A stretch of 64,000 nucleotides of DNA from Poecilobothrus nobilitatus (Eukaryota > Arthropoda > Insecta > Diptera > Dolichopodidae). Positions 23,554-34,914 of the stretch are shown one piece after another (the stretch's first letter is position 1; each line of letters begins with the position of its first letter). The position numbers and the translations under genes are program-made. The notes below the pieces were generated by a model. That model saw only the letters and a list, made by a program, of their open reading frames with translations. It did no database searches and was not told the origin of the DNA. The stretch is taken from contig OX352772.1 in the NCBI GenBank assembly GCA_947095535.1, forward strand, positions 102,482,141 through 102,546,140, in the 5' to 3' direction.

Positions 23554-23658
23554 CTCTCTATAGGCATTATTGGTAATTTCTTCATAATCGTTAACATTTT
23601 TACGGCAATTATCTTCTTCTGATTCACCATAAGCATCTGACATATTATTTCCGGTTAC
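23554..23658 (-). CDS. Upf2: UPF2 exon 4 (acidic linker)
   Basis: This 105-base exon (35 codons, phase 0 at both ends) has acceptor TTTTGTTAG and donor GAG/GTGAGT. It encodes an acidic, Asn-rich linker (YGESEEDN, DYEEITNN) like the low-complexity acidic segment between the third MIF4G domain and the C-terminal UPF1-binding region of UPF2. Its clean splice sites and frame agreement with exon 3 support a living gene up to this point. Confidence 0.75.
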
Positions 23659-23766
23659 CTAACAAAATGAAATTATAAATTATAAAGTAGGTTTCTTAAA
23701 TCAACTTTTTATGAATAATATGGAACGAAATGAAAAGAAATAATGTATTTAAAGTAATTGAACTAC

Positions 23767-24079
23767 CTCATCCCACTCTCCATCTTCTTTGATAGGTTGT
23801 AAACTGCTATGTGGCTCAATGTCATCTACAATGCCTTGATGTTTTGACTGAGGAGGTAACTGAGGACAAATTGTAGCTTTTAATTTTTCAATTTCTTCTT
23901 TGGCTTGCTCAAAACTTTTATATAATTTTAATTTCGGTTTAACATTCAACAAACAATCTCGATACATATGATCAATCAAGATGGGAAATAGGTCATTTGA
24001 ATTACTTTCGTAACTGAAAATTGGATTTGACTTTTTGTACCAATAATAATATTGAAAGAAAACCAAAAAATAATCAAGT
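23767..24079 (-). CDS. Upf2: UPF2 exon 3 (end of third MIF4G domain)
   Basis: The exon begins after TTTTTTAG and joins exon 2 to give KR-LDYFLVFFQYYYWYKK, the strongly conserved LDxFLVYFQxYYWxK motif that ends the third MIF4G repeat. It continues through LIDHMYRDCLLNVKPKLKLYKSFEQA and an acidic tail ending GEWDE at the donor GAG/GTAGTT. The length of 313 bases takes phase 2 to phase 0, consistent with its neighbours. Confidence 0.88.
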
Positions 24080-24150
24080 CTAAAAAATATAAACAAAATT
24101 TATTTAAACAAAAATATTTTTTAAAATATTTAAATAAAATACATAATTAC

Positions 24151-24648
24151 CTTTTTCGACTTATGCTACTTGTGAAATATTGGCCACTTGTTTCTAAAAG
24201 AACGCAAGCTAGCTTCAACCGAAATAAACTGTCTGGAGGATCCAACGGCGATACAACACCTTCTTGAGTAGACACTCCTAATGAAATAATTGAATACAAT
24301 GTATTTAGAACATTGCTAGAATCAATTAATTTATAGTTATATAATTCTCCTAAATATTTTGCCATAGCTATGCGCCTTTGTGCTAATTTTGGTGCGTGAA
24401 TTTCTAAGCCTGCTCTAATATCTTCGAAAACATTATCAATTACCCTTGTCACAGATTTTTCTTCATATGAACTTAGCCCAGAAACTAAATCGGCTAGACA
24501 CCTTATTAATGGAAATCTTAATAGGTAAGCTTTGGACATGCATTTTATAGCATATGAACTTATTTCTGGATCATCCCAATTAAGACGACGCATTAATTTT
24601 ATACTTTTGTCAACATTTGATGAACACAACTCTTCGAAAATTAGGTTT
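24151..24648 (-). CDS. Upf2: UPF2 exon 2 (third MIF4G domain)
   Basis: Acceptor TTTTTTACAG and donor AAG/GTAATT bound 498 bases that join exon 1 in frame. The protein has KLMRRLNWDDPEI, a helical-repeat body (YLLRFPLIRCLADLVSGL, APKLAQRRIAMAKYLGELYNY) and SPLDPPDSLFRLKLACVLLETSGQYF, all hallmarks of the UPF2 third MIF4G domain. This domain binds UPF3 and contacts SMG1-associated factors in nonsense-mediated decay. No stop or frameshift is seen. Confidence 0.9.
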
Positions 24649-24703
24649 CTGTAAAAAAATTTAATAGAAAAATGCTCTGAATAAGCAAATTAAATATTTT
24701 TAC

Positions 24704-26700
24704 CGGATATATTCGTGTAAAACAGGCCTTTTAAAGTTTTCTCTTTTAATAGATTCTGGAGGTTTAACAAGATAATAAACACTTTCTACTTGTGAAGAAT
24801 GTCTAGAGTCCAAAGCTGTATTAGTTTTAAGTCTAATCATTTGCTCTAAATAAACATTTATTCTCAAACGAGTGTCTCTACAATTGTAAAGATATATTCC
24901 TGTTACTTCTATAAATGCACATGCCATTTCTATTTGATGATGTTGAAAATCATGAAGTAAAATTTTTAAACAAAATAATGCCTCTATTTTTGAATATAAT
25001 CCAAATTTTGTCATTTCTCCAATAAATCTTATTATTTTTATTTTTGATTCAATATTCATTTGGTTTTTCTTTTGAATATGCCATTTAAATTCGGATTTAA
25101 GCATATGAGCCAACTCAATTGCTATATCATGATTAACCATATTTATAATAGCTACGAAGCGTGATAAATATGGCAATAGATCCAATCGTGTGCGTTGAAC
25201 ACCAAATAACGCTTTTGTAAGTTTTTTGCGGTTATTTTTTGTATTAAAATTTAATAAAAATTCTATAGCTGCAGAATCAATAAGTTCTGTGTTAACACAG
25301 TTATTTAAGTTATTGACGAAATTATCAAAATTGGCTTTAGTATTAACTCTTTCTATTTGATTTGTAATTGCAGTATTTTGAATAGTATTAGTTTTACTTT
25401 CCTCATCAGGTTCCGGAATATCCTCTTTTTCTTGACGTAAATCAGATGAATTGGAAGGTGGATCATCTATTTCCAATTGATCTGCTTCTATTTCATTATC
25501 TAAAGCTTCTTCTGTTAAGGCACTTACCTCTTCATCTGGAATTAAATATGCTTTCGGTGGGCAGAAATTTGGTAGAAATTGATTTAAATCTGGTAAATCG
25601 CAATAAAATTTTTTTGTATCCTCATCTCCCCAAGGATTTAAATCTCCAGAAAATTCATCTTCTATTAAAGTATCTAAAACAATTTCAGATGATCCAGTTT
25701 CCTGATCCTTAGGCAGTTCGGGAATATTTTCATTTAATAGATCAGCCAATGTAATTGCAGAATTATAAAGTTTATCAAAATTTGCTTGCATTAATTCGCA
25801 TTTTTCTTTTCCTTCACTTGATATTTCTCCTTTCGATTTCATAACGTTCCTGAAAATTTTTGTAGTTGCAATTAATTCTTTATGCTCTAACAATAAATGT
25901 ACAACTAGAGTTTTGTAATAGTCTTTTAAAAGAATTTTTAAATTGTTTTGTTTCTCGGGCGACAAAAAGTTTGATTTAAGTATTTTTTTATCATATTTCT
26001 TGGCTAAATTATCCAAATACTTTGGAATAAGTCCAGCATATTCTTCTCCGCAATGTCGACAAAATGACAAAATGATAGATAAATTACTGTGATCATATTT
26101 TGTTTGAGAAATTATGTTTGTCAACGCATTACCCAAAAGAGACAAGCCTTGTTTACTATTTATTACACCAGAACTAACAAGTTCAGCAAAAAGCCTCAAA
26201 TCTACTCTTAATTTACTGGGGTTTGTTATTTTATCTCCACTTCTTATGTATAAAATTTTCTGCCAAATTTCTAAAAACTGTTGATCAAAATCTGCGTATG
26301 TTTGATGCAATTTGGAAGCTAGTATGACAACGGATTGCACATCTGTCATTTTTAATTTTGCTTCAGATAAAGATACACATATTTCTGACATGTATTTACT
26401 GAGATTCAAACTACTCATATCACGGAGTAAGCCCTCAAGTTGTAATGCTGTAAATTGCTTTAACTTCTTCACAAAAGCTGTGTTTTTTTTTAAGCTTGAA
26501 TCCAATTTACTGAATGAATTTTCTGCTGGAAGAATGCATTTAATATTTTCTGATCTCAACTTGTCTTTAAATTGAATCTTTATTTCTAAGTCCTTAACAA
26601 AATTTTCAATTTTTTTTAGTTCTTCTTCTTCATCTAATGTTTTTCCACTGTAAAGTGTTATGTACTCTTTGGAAATTTCAATATTATTTTCTGTATTCAT
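24704..26700 (-). CDS. Upf2: UPF2, regulator of nonsense transcripts 2, exon 1 (first two MIF4G domains)
   Basis: UPF2 bridges UPF1 and UPF3 in cytoplasmic nonsense-mediated mRNA decay. The exon opens at ATG 26700 and stays open for 665 codons to the donor CG/GTAAAA. It contains a basic, Lys-rich start, the SSLKKNTAFVKKLKQFT motif, and MIF4G-1 (about residues 90-280, with KLRVDLRLFAELV and LSFCRHCGEEY). An acidic linker follows with the diagnostic DEDTKKFYCDLPDL, then MIF4G-2 (about residues 455-640, with RTRLDLLPYLSRFVA). Four exons on the minus strand give about 970 residues. Human UPF2 is about 1270, and the missing part is the C-terminal UPF1-binding region, not located in the window. No disabling change is visible in exons 1-4. 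Long introns or truncation are both possible. Confidence 0.93.
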
Positions 26701-27203
26701 ATTTGATCAACCCTTTACTAAATTAAATCAATTAAAATGATTTATGCAAATTTATCATTGTGTTTTTTTCTTAAATATATAAAGCTGGGTATTTTTTATT
26801 GGGTGTTTAAAATGCAAGTTTCCATTTCCATCAAATAGACGTAAATAGTTTTAAATTTTTGATAGTAATAGACAATTTTGACAAAAAATTTCGAGGTAGC
26901 GTTTTTGAAAGAAAATAGGCATTCGTAAGACCACCTTTTCCCTGACAGACCCGCTTTTTATAGAATTTTTTTTTAAATGGCCGCCAATTACGTTTTTGAA
27001 AGAGAATTTTTTTCGCGTGGATTTAAAAACAAAAATTTAAAAATATCTAATTTGAATTTAATATATTTAATCCGTGAAATAGATAAAAATCAAAATAAAA
27101 TTTTGAAAAATGAATTAATAGTGTAGTGATCAGTATATATGTATGTATGTGGTCAACATTTATAACAAATGTTGAAACTTCATAGGTTTAATTTGCTTAG
27201 AAA
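26701..27203. promoter_or_regulatory. Intergenic region between UPF2 and the LDAH remnant (divergent)
   Basis: The two coding regions point away from each other with about 500 bases between start codons, so both promoters would lie here. The stretch is AT-rich with no clear TATA-initiator pair. It is therefore annotated by position only. Confidence 0.35.
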
Positions 27204-28012
27204 ATGAATAAAAATGTTCAATCATCTTATGTTAATTTAAATAATCTACCCACAAATATATTGACATGGGGTCGATGGATTTAAGAATCTTATAATATCA
27301 AAGAAATAGTGATATGTATTACAAGGAATCCTGGTTTGCCAGAATTTTATAGTGAATTTGGATCAATTTTGTATAAAAATCTAGAATTGAATATACCTGT
27401 GTGGATAATTGGAAATGAACAAAGATTGAAAAAAGTAACTAAAGATGATAATATAAAATATTAATTAATATTTGCAAAAATTAAAATTGTAAATTTTAAA
27501 AATATTTTCTTCTAAGTCATGCTGGTAAAGATGAGCCATCTAAGAATAGCTTGCAACAAGCACCAAAATTACAAGATAACCACAAATTGTATAATTTGCG
27601 TGGACAAGTCCAACATAAAATAGAATTCATTGAAAAATATGTACCTAAAAATACAAAAATTTATTTAATTTGCCATTCAATAGGAGCCTGGATTGACTGA
27701 GATAAAAAATTAGTATTTATTGTTTCCTACAATTGAAAGAATGGCAGATTCATTTAATGGCAAAATATTTGAACTTTGTCATTTTTTATATTCAATTTAT
27801 TTATGCTGTCTAAAAATTCTTTATTTTTACCGACTTGTAATATTATTTAGCAAAAGCAGGAGTGGTAGTTGTGATGATAGTGTTAGTGGTTGTTGTGATG
27901 ATAAAAATACTTTATTTGTAAAAGATATTTGTTTAGTTGGAATTAAAGAACTTTGTAAAAAATTTGAAAAAGAATTTACTTACAAATTTCCAACCAATGA
28001 AATTATAAATTA
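27204..28012 (+). pseudogene. Ldah: LDAH-like lipid-droplet hydrolase, broken
   Basis: From ATG 27204 the frame reads NLPTNILTWG, a stop, then IVICITRNPGLPEFYSEF and PVWIIG. After about 80 bases (a former intron or insertion) come HAGKDEP, LYNLRGQVQHKIEFIEKYVP, LICHSIGAW (the nucleophile elbow, normally GHSIG) and, after another frame change, LLFPTIERMADSFNGKIF. These are the ordered motifs of the LDAH/CG9186 alpha/beta hydrolases, which act on lipid droplets. Two early stops, the Gly-to-Cys change before HSIG, a deletion after SIGAW and a Ser/Gly/Cys-rich C-terminus unlike the family mark it as a pseudogene. The intron-like gap argues against a processed copy. Confidence 0.75.
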
Positions 28013-28208
28013 AAATTTTGAAAATTACTCTTTCGGAGCTGATATGATAAAATTAATAAAGAATTAAGAAGGTAGTAGAAAAATTTGATGTTATTATAAC
28101 AAATGAAGAAATAAAAAAGGAGTTTTTAATGAACTACATTAATAAGTAGAGTGTATGATTTGAGTCAGTTTTAGTCACGAACACTTTAGAAACAACTAGT
28201 GTTTTAAA

Positions 28209-28601
28209 ATGTATCAAATTTACAAACAATTTGGTTTAGACAATATTCCAAAAATAATAGAAAAACCAACTTTTTTAATTGTAAACACTGACAAGATAAA
28301 AGATCCGGCAGTACATTGATTTGCACTTTATATTCCAAAGCATGGTTGCACAGAATATTTTGATTCGTATGGTGGAGTTCCAGATAAATCGGAAATATTG
28401 AAATACTTGAAAAATCAGTGCATAGTTAACAATAGGCGGAGACAGGGTATTCTTTCAGATGTATATGAAAACTTTTGTGAATGAATTTCACAAAGATAAT
28501 CATATAGAAAACGACAATCTGATTATTAATATGTTTCACAACTTATTTGGAAATTTAAATTTTTCACAATCTTGTGTACCTCAGCAATATAATTTATATT
28601 A
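28209..28601 (+). pseudogene. Polinton adenain-type cysteine protease, broken
   Basis: The frame from ATG 28209 reads PTFLIVNTDKIKDPAVH followed by a stop where the family has Trp (HW), then FALYIPKHGCTEYFDSYGG with the catalytic Asp region, and NNRRRQGILSDV, the usual YNxKRLQG..S element before the catalytic Cys. The Cys itself is lost, and the C-terminal part continues in another frame to about 28601. Adenain-type proteases mature the capsid proteins of Polintons and adenoviruses. The stop and the missing Cys make this copy dead. Confidence 0.75.
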
Positions 28602-28650
28602 AAAAGGTTTAGTTAAATAATTAGTTAAATAAAATTACACATTTTACAAC

Positions 28651-28896
28651 TTAATTGATTTTCTTCAAGCTGTAATTATATACAATAAAAATGATGAATT
28701 AATTGTACGGGAATATGTTATTAAATATGAATATCAAAACGTGTCAATAAAAACATGTTATGAAATTGCACGAAAAATATATATTCCAATACAACGTTAT
28801 AGCGTTCAATGCAATTATTCTGCTTTTTTAAAATACCTGTACATACTACTAGAAAATAATATTTGTAATATTTTTGTCAAGAATAACAATAAGTGA
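28651..28896 (+). pseudogene. Unassigned ORF remnant in Polinton segment
   Basis: A frame of about 81 codons without an ATG at its start reads YNLIDFLQAVIIYN, then YVIKYEYQNVSIKT, then YEIARKIYIPIQRYS to a stop at 28894-28896. It lies between the protease and the integrase on the same strand. I do not recognise the family. Its open length in this AT-rich context and its amphipathic pattern suggest former coding sequence. Confidence 0.35.
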
Positions 28897-28925
28897 AAAA
28901 TTTGTAAAATTTATTTAATTTGTTT

Positions 28926-29184
28926 TTATTTTGAAATCATACTTATAGATACATACATATGTGCATATACAGGATCAGGATCTTCTTCTTGGTTATTTAT
29001 TTCCCAAATTTGTTGCTCCTCTGTATCTTCATCTAAAACTTGAAACGGTGGTATGAATTCTTCAGTTTCCATTAATTCCTCCTCATCTACAGTAGATGCA
29101 ACTTTTATCAACTTGAGTCTAATTTTATATACTGACTATTGCAGTTCCCTCATTAGATGGAAATATTGTTGAATCAGGTTCCAT
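28926..29184 (-). pseudogene. Small acidic protein, Polinton segment
   Basis: On the minus strand an ATG at about 29184 (EPDSTIFPSNEG) is frame-shifted relative to a 61-codon frame rich in Glu and Asp (VDEEELMETEEF, LDEDTEEQQIWEIN, EEDPDP) that ends at 28926. Small acidic proteins are common among Polinton accessory genes. No specific family can be named. Confidence 0.35.
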
Positions 29185-29358
29185 TTTTTTTTCTTTGTAA
29201 AATATCTTAGCAAAATTGAATTAAAAAAGATTTGCCAGTAAAATTGAACCGCGTTATATACTGTAGAACCCAATCCAAATTCAAAGTTTTCAGAGTATAT
29301 TGTAATAAAGAAATGTAAAATTGGATTTTTTTAAAACTAGTTAGATGGTGTAAAAATC

Positions 29359-30044
29359 ATGTCACGATCTCAAATAGTAAAAGAAATACATAGAGACCAC
29401 CTAGAAAAAGGTATCTGAGAAGGAAAGTCTAGCAGAAAAGGAGTAAATGATACGTGGCAAATTGATCTAGTTGAAATGATTCCTTATCGAAAATTCAACA
29501 AGATATTAAATATATGTTAACCGTTATAGATATATTTTCTTAATATGCTTATGCTGAACCAATTAAAACTACAACCGGTAGTAATGTTTTAAATGCTTTA
29601 AAGAAAATTATAAAACGAGCTAAAAACTTCCTTAGAAGCATTCATTCAGATCAAGGTAAAGAATTTTTCAATTCGATATTCCAATTACTATATAGAGTAG
29701 AGTAAGTATGATAGTATTAATCACTATCATACTTACTCTGAAATGAAAGCATCTATTGTAGAATGCTTTAATCGAACTTTAAAAATTTAATCTGCAAAAT
29801 ATTTAGTTTACAAGGAAACTACAAAAGGATAAATACATTGCAATTTTTATTAAAACATCTACAATTCCACTAAACATAGAACAACTAAATTACCCCCTGA
29901 AAAATTTCTAAGAAAAACGAAAAATTGATTTTAAAAAATGTTTACATGCAACCTAAAATTTCTCTAAAAGCTAAATATAAGGTTGGAGACTATGTTAGAA
30001 TAAGTAAATACAAAAAAACTTTTGAAAAAGGTTATCAACCGAAT
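29359..30044 (+). pseudogene. Polinton integrase, broken and cut by assembly gap
   Basis: From ATG 29359 the frame gives SRSQIVKEIHRDHLEK, a stop, then DTWQIDLVEM (first catalytic Asp), LTVIDIFS, IHSDQGKEFFNSIF (second Asp) and, after a frame disruption, MKASIVECFNRTLK (Glu). The C-terminal SH3-like part follows in another frame (KYKVGDYVRISKYKKTFEKG) and enters the N-gap at 30045. It parallels the better integrase at 62371-63287 almost motif for motif. A 17-bp templated inverted repeat interrupts the catalytic core at 29699-29739. Confidence 0.85.
29699..29739. other. Perfect 17-bp inverted repeat, 7-base loop, in integrase
   Basis: AGAGTAAGTATGATAGT (29699-29715) is exactly complementary to 29723-29739. 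The right arm encodes the expected integrase residues (INHYHTYSE). The left arm replaces the expected residues, so it was copied from the right arm. Confidence 0.9.
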
Positions 30045-30244
30045 NNNNNNNNNNNNNNNNNNNNNNNNNNNNNNNNNNNNNNNNNNNNNNNNNNNNNNNN
30101 NNNNNNNNNNNNNNNNNNNNNNNNNNNNNNNNNNNNNNNNNNNNNNNNNNNNNNNNNNNNNNNNNNNNNNNNNNNNNNNNNNNNNNNNNNNNNNNNNNNN
30201 NNNNNNNNNNNNNNNNNNNNNNNNNNNNNNNNNNNNNNNNNNNN
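30045..30244. other. Assembly gap (200 N)
   Basis: Exactly 200 undetermined bases between the integrase C-terminus and an AAT microsatellite. The true length is unknown. Confidence 1.
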
Positions 30245-30375
<131 letters not shown>

Positions 30376-30445
30376 TAGTTGGAACGGTCATAAAATAAAA
30401 TTTGTAATTAAATCCGTACCTGAAAAAAGAGAAAGAAGGTTAACA

Positions 30446-33400
30446 TTTTGTGGAGAGCTTTGAGCATCAAGGTCCTGCGTATCTCAGGTTTAGATCCGCT
30501 CATGAACTTAAATTTAGCGACTTTTGGGATGTAATTTCTAATGTTTTCTAAAGTAATTCTGAAGGTAGTTATTTATAATACATTTTTTGTTTCATTTATT
30601 ATAAACTATTTTTATTTTATGTCTGTAGGCTTAAGTACAGACACTTTTTGTTTAACAGTTACCCGTGGTAGATTACCCAATGGTAGAGGTATAAATAATA
30701 AATATTCAAATTATAAATAGGAATGCTTAAAAAGAAAAGGAATAATAATAATAAAAAACAGCGATAATTTATGTCTACCAGGTACACTTGTTGTTTCAAT
30801 AGTTAAAATTGAAAAATTTATTGAATATGAAAAAATTGGGAAAAATATAGGAAAACTTCAAACTTTAACAGCTTTAAATTTATGAAAAATATCAAAAATA
30901 ACAATTCCATCTGAAGGTTGAAGGTTGCGGAATTCGTGAATTGAATCAATTTCAAAAATTTTTACATAAACACAAAATTGTAAATATGGAACAAAGGGTG
31001 CAGAATTAATATTTGAAAGATTTACTAATGGACAAAAAATTAACTTGCTATACCATAATAATCATTACAATGTAATAACTTTGCTCACAGCTGCTTTTTG
31101 CACAGGATTTTATTGTGAAGAATGCCATATTCTGTATTCTAAGAAAAATGAACATAGGTCTTCGAAAAGTTGCCCTTGCTGTCAAAATTTACCAGCTTGT
31201 TCAATTAATGTTAAAAATATTTTATGTATGCAGTGCAATCGCGCATTTCGTGGTATATCATGTTTTGAAAATTATAAGGTTTTTAGTTCAAAAAATAGAA
31301 GCATATGTGAAGAAATTAGGAAATGTAAATCTTGTTTTAAAGTTCATAAAAGTTGTAGGGCTCATATATGTGGAGAATGTTATTGTAAAATTTGCGATAA
31401 TCATGTTCCTGAAAACCATAAATAATACTTCATTCAGCAAGAGAAAACAAAAGTAAATTTTGAAAACAGCATTTACGAATTTTATGATTTAGAAACAAGA
31501 CAAGAAGAAATTAACTATACAAAAATAAAAGAACATGTTGTGTGCATGTGAGATCCAAAAAGCTTTTAATTTATCGATCAATTTGAAGGGTTATTTTCCA
31601 CATCTATTTAATAAATTGGAAAATAAATATTACATTGGCTCACTTCCAGAAATTAAATACTATAACTCTAATACAATGAAAGCAGATCAGTGTAATGCAT
31701 TTTTAATGTGGTATGAACAAAATAGAAACTCAGAATTTAATATGGAGAAAGATATTTTAGAATACTGTAAAAATGATGTTGAAATTCTAACTAAAGCATG
31801 TCTGCTTTTCAGAAATTTTTTTTAGAAGAATGTAATGTGGAACCGTTTTTAGAAGCAACAACAATAGCTTCCGCCTGTAATCTTGTATATAGAAGAAATT
31901 TTCTCAAATCGAATACTATAGATATTATACAAAGAAAAAAATGGTAGACAATCAGTCAAAAATTGCCATGCAATGGTTTATTTGGGAAAAAGATTTGAGA
32001 AAAATAATTTGAATTGTGCATTTAATGGAAAAGAAAAATAAATTGGAAATGTTAAAGTTGATAGATTTTGCGAAGAGACTAAAGAAATATTTGAATTTTA
32101 CAGTTGCTATTATCATGGACATCCAAATTATTGAACAAACCAGAGGGATATACCATTACATGATAACTCTGGCGATGCTTTGAATCTACGATATGAAAAA
32201 ACATTTGAGATCAGAGTTTATAAAATCATGTGGATATAAAGTTATTGAAATGTGGAAATGTGAATTCCGGGAGCTAATGAGACACAATAAAAATATGAGA
32301 TATTTAGAAAATCATTTATTAATTAATTTAGTTCCTTTAAATTCTCGTGATGCATTTTATGGCGGAAGAACGGGAAATAGTTACACATATTATAAATGTA
32401 AACAAGAAGAAAAAATTAAATACATAGATGTATGGTGCTTATACCCATATGTTTGCAAACGAGGGATATTTCCAATAAACCATCCTAAGCTTTATGTTGG
32501 AGAAGATACCTGCTCCAAGTTAAACAGAATGACTATTGACGGTATTATCAATAGTTTCAAACAACAACAACAAACAAACAATAAACAAAAAGTTTCTGGA
32601 TGGCCAATAAAATTTCCAACTCAAAAAGAAAAGGAAGAATATATTGATAGTTTTTTGAAAATGAAGAAATTAAATTAGGATACGATAAAGTAGTTAATAA
32701 TCCTGGTTTAAGATCTTTTGCTAAGATTATTTTAAACTCATTCTGGGGAAAATTTGGGCAAAGGGAAAATCAACAACAAACCACTATTATAAATCAACCT
32801 TTTAAACTTTACGAGTTAATAACAAACCCCTCCGTCACATATTTCCAGTAAATTAAGAAAACATAGTGGTTAGCTGGAAATATAAAGAAGAAGCAGTAAC
32901 TTCTTTATCCACTGTCAAAGTAAATATCGCTGCTTATACAACAACACATGCTCGTCTTCAACTTTACAGTTATCTGGAAAAGCTGGATATTAGAGTATTA
33001 TATTATGAAACCGATTCAGTGTTGTATATTAGCCGAGAACCAGAAATAGGTGAATTTGTAGTAGACATGACTGATGAATTAGAATGTTATGGTATAGGAA
33101 GTTATATTACAAAATTTGTAAGTGGAGGTCCCACGAACTACGCCTACAAAATTTACTGTACTGTACAAAAGACAATACAGAAAACATTGTTTGTAAAGTT
33201 AAGGCATTCTCTCTTAGTTATGAAGCTTCTGTAAAATTAATTTCATAAAGGTATAAAGGAAGCAGTTTTAAATTCATTGAATAGTGCAGACACATACGTC
33301 ATTTCAGAAAATATTCGTCGAAATAAAAATCATTACGTACTTACGATTCCCGAAATAAAAAAATATTAACCAAAATCGGAAAAACGAAAATTTAATGAAG

Positions 33401-33465
33401 ATGGTAGTTCTTTACCGTATGGATATAACAGAAAAAAGAACGTGTTGATAAGTACATCAAAATAG
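30446..33465 (+). pseudogene. polB: Polinton protein-primed DNA polymerase B, broken (first lineage)
   Basis: Fragments in several frames follow the family order. The N-terminal FVESFEHQGPAYLRF is followed by the NNHYNVITLLTAAF and Cys-rich zinc region (31045-31425, CEEC, CPCC, CGECYCKIC), the exonuclease motif YDLETRQ, and EYCKNDVEIL. The fingers/palm region PLNSRDAFYGGRTGN comes next, then motif A YIDVWCLYP, motif B NPGLRSFAKIILNSFWGKFGQ, and motif C LYYETDSV. The C-terminus ends SLPYGY near 33420. The first Asp of the DTD in motif C is Glu. A segment before GWP is deleted, and frameshifts occur near 31540, 31830-32190, 32680 and 33230. This type, with the long zinc region, is the main Polinton PolB and differs from the one at 43893-47545. 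Confidence 0.85.
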
Positions 33466-34860
33466 TATTAATTCAAATTTGTATTGTAAAAATATTTGTT
33501 TGTATATTAATTGAAAATTTTTAAGAATGTAATAAAGATTTAAACAAAACAAAATTCTACATGTAAAAGTAGACATTATTTACATATACATATTAAGTAT
33601 ATACAGTTCTATATTTTCGATTTCTTTTATGATCATTACATTTTCCAGTATCTTAATAAATACACAATAAATTTTTAACATAAACCCGTTATTACTTGTA
33701 TATTGTAATTTTTTAAAACCAGTATAACAACATAGTATAGTTATACTATCATAGAATCATTCAACTCATAGAATCGTTCAAATCATTCAACATTTTATTC
33801 TTTTTATATCAGTTCCTTTCTTTGATTAGATAACTAGTGATTTGTATACTCGTATATTAATTGAATAATAACAAAAACAAGCCTTAATTTTTTTCCAGTT
33901 CTATATTTTTGATTTCCTGTTTGTTTTCTTTTTATTCATATTTTTTGAACATTCTTAATTAAAAAATAAAATCATGTCTTACACGACATGCAGTCAGTTA
34001 ATTAATGACTTTCATTTTCTCTTTTCTTCTATAAATTCTTGAAGTAGAAAAACACATATATGTATCTATTCAGTAGAGACCACATTTGTATGTAAGCATG
34101 CTATTATAAAGAACAGGTTTTATGTTTTCATTTCCTTTAGATGCAAAATTTTTTCTTTTCGTAGATTTAAAATTAAAAAAAATTTTTCTGTTTTTTATTT
34201 TCATATAAGAAATTTTCTTACTACTTTTATATGTGCGCCTAGTATTTCAACAAGTTATACAATTTTATTTATTAAGAGCCGGCCTAAACAAGTTCTTGAC
34301 TTACTAACCAAGAATGACCTACATTAAACCCATCAATCAAAATGTAGGTCAGCATGTCATGCGATATGAGTTGATATTTTTCCCATCCCAAAGTGCGGGG
34401 TTACCTACTGAAAATAAAATTTGCAACGTCAGTGTCGATCAATTTGTGCCTTACAGAAAGCTGGTACGGAAATAAATGTAAACTCAAAAAATGCAGAAAC
34501 AACCAAAACAGTACTGGATTTGGTCGCTATAAACGAGCGAAATAAAAACATAAAGTCATGTGTGCAAATAAAAACAGTTCTTAAAGACCTTTTTGTTTTT
34601 TTTTATTTATTACTTTCTGAAAAGAGCATTAATGCTCGTATAGAGTTTGTTGATTATTTATTTATTTAAGTGTAAAATATAATTTAAAAATTTAACAAAA
34701 TCCAGTGTAAATATATACATTTGTATATATATTATGATTTAAGAAAATAAAATATTCAAAACAAAAATGAAATAGAAAAAGAAAAAATAATGAAACAACC
34801 AAACTTTACAAAACTAGTTTAAGCCTAAGAGAAGATATAAAAATAGAAAAAAAATTTTTT
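33466..34860. other. Gene-free stretch after Polinton PolB
   Basis: AT-rich DNA with an 11-bp inverted repeat (TGACCTACATT / AATGTAGGTCA, about 34316-34352). An 82-codon plus frame (34421-34669) has no recognisable domain. No Polinton terminus was recognised. Confidence 0.4.
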
Positions 34861-34914
34861 TTTGTTTTTAATTAAAATTTAATAATTTAATAACTTTCAA
34901 TTATTTGATCTTTT

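Noticed and set aside
25446..25712. Plus-strand 88-codon frame inside UPF2 exon 1 (and another at 26312-26575)
   Set aside because: Antisense shadow of a strongly conserved coding exon, with no motif of its own.
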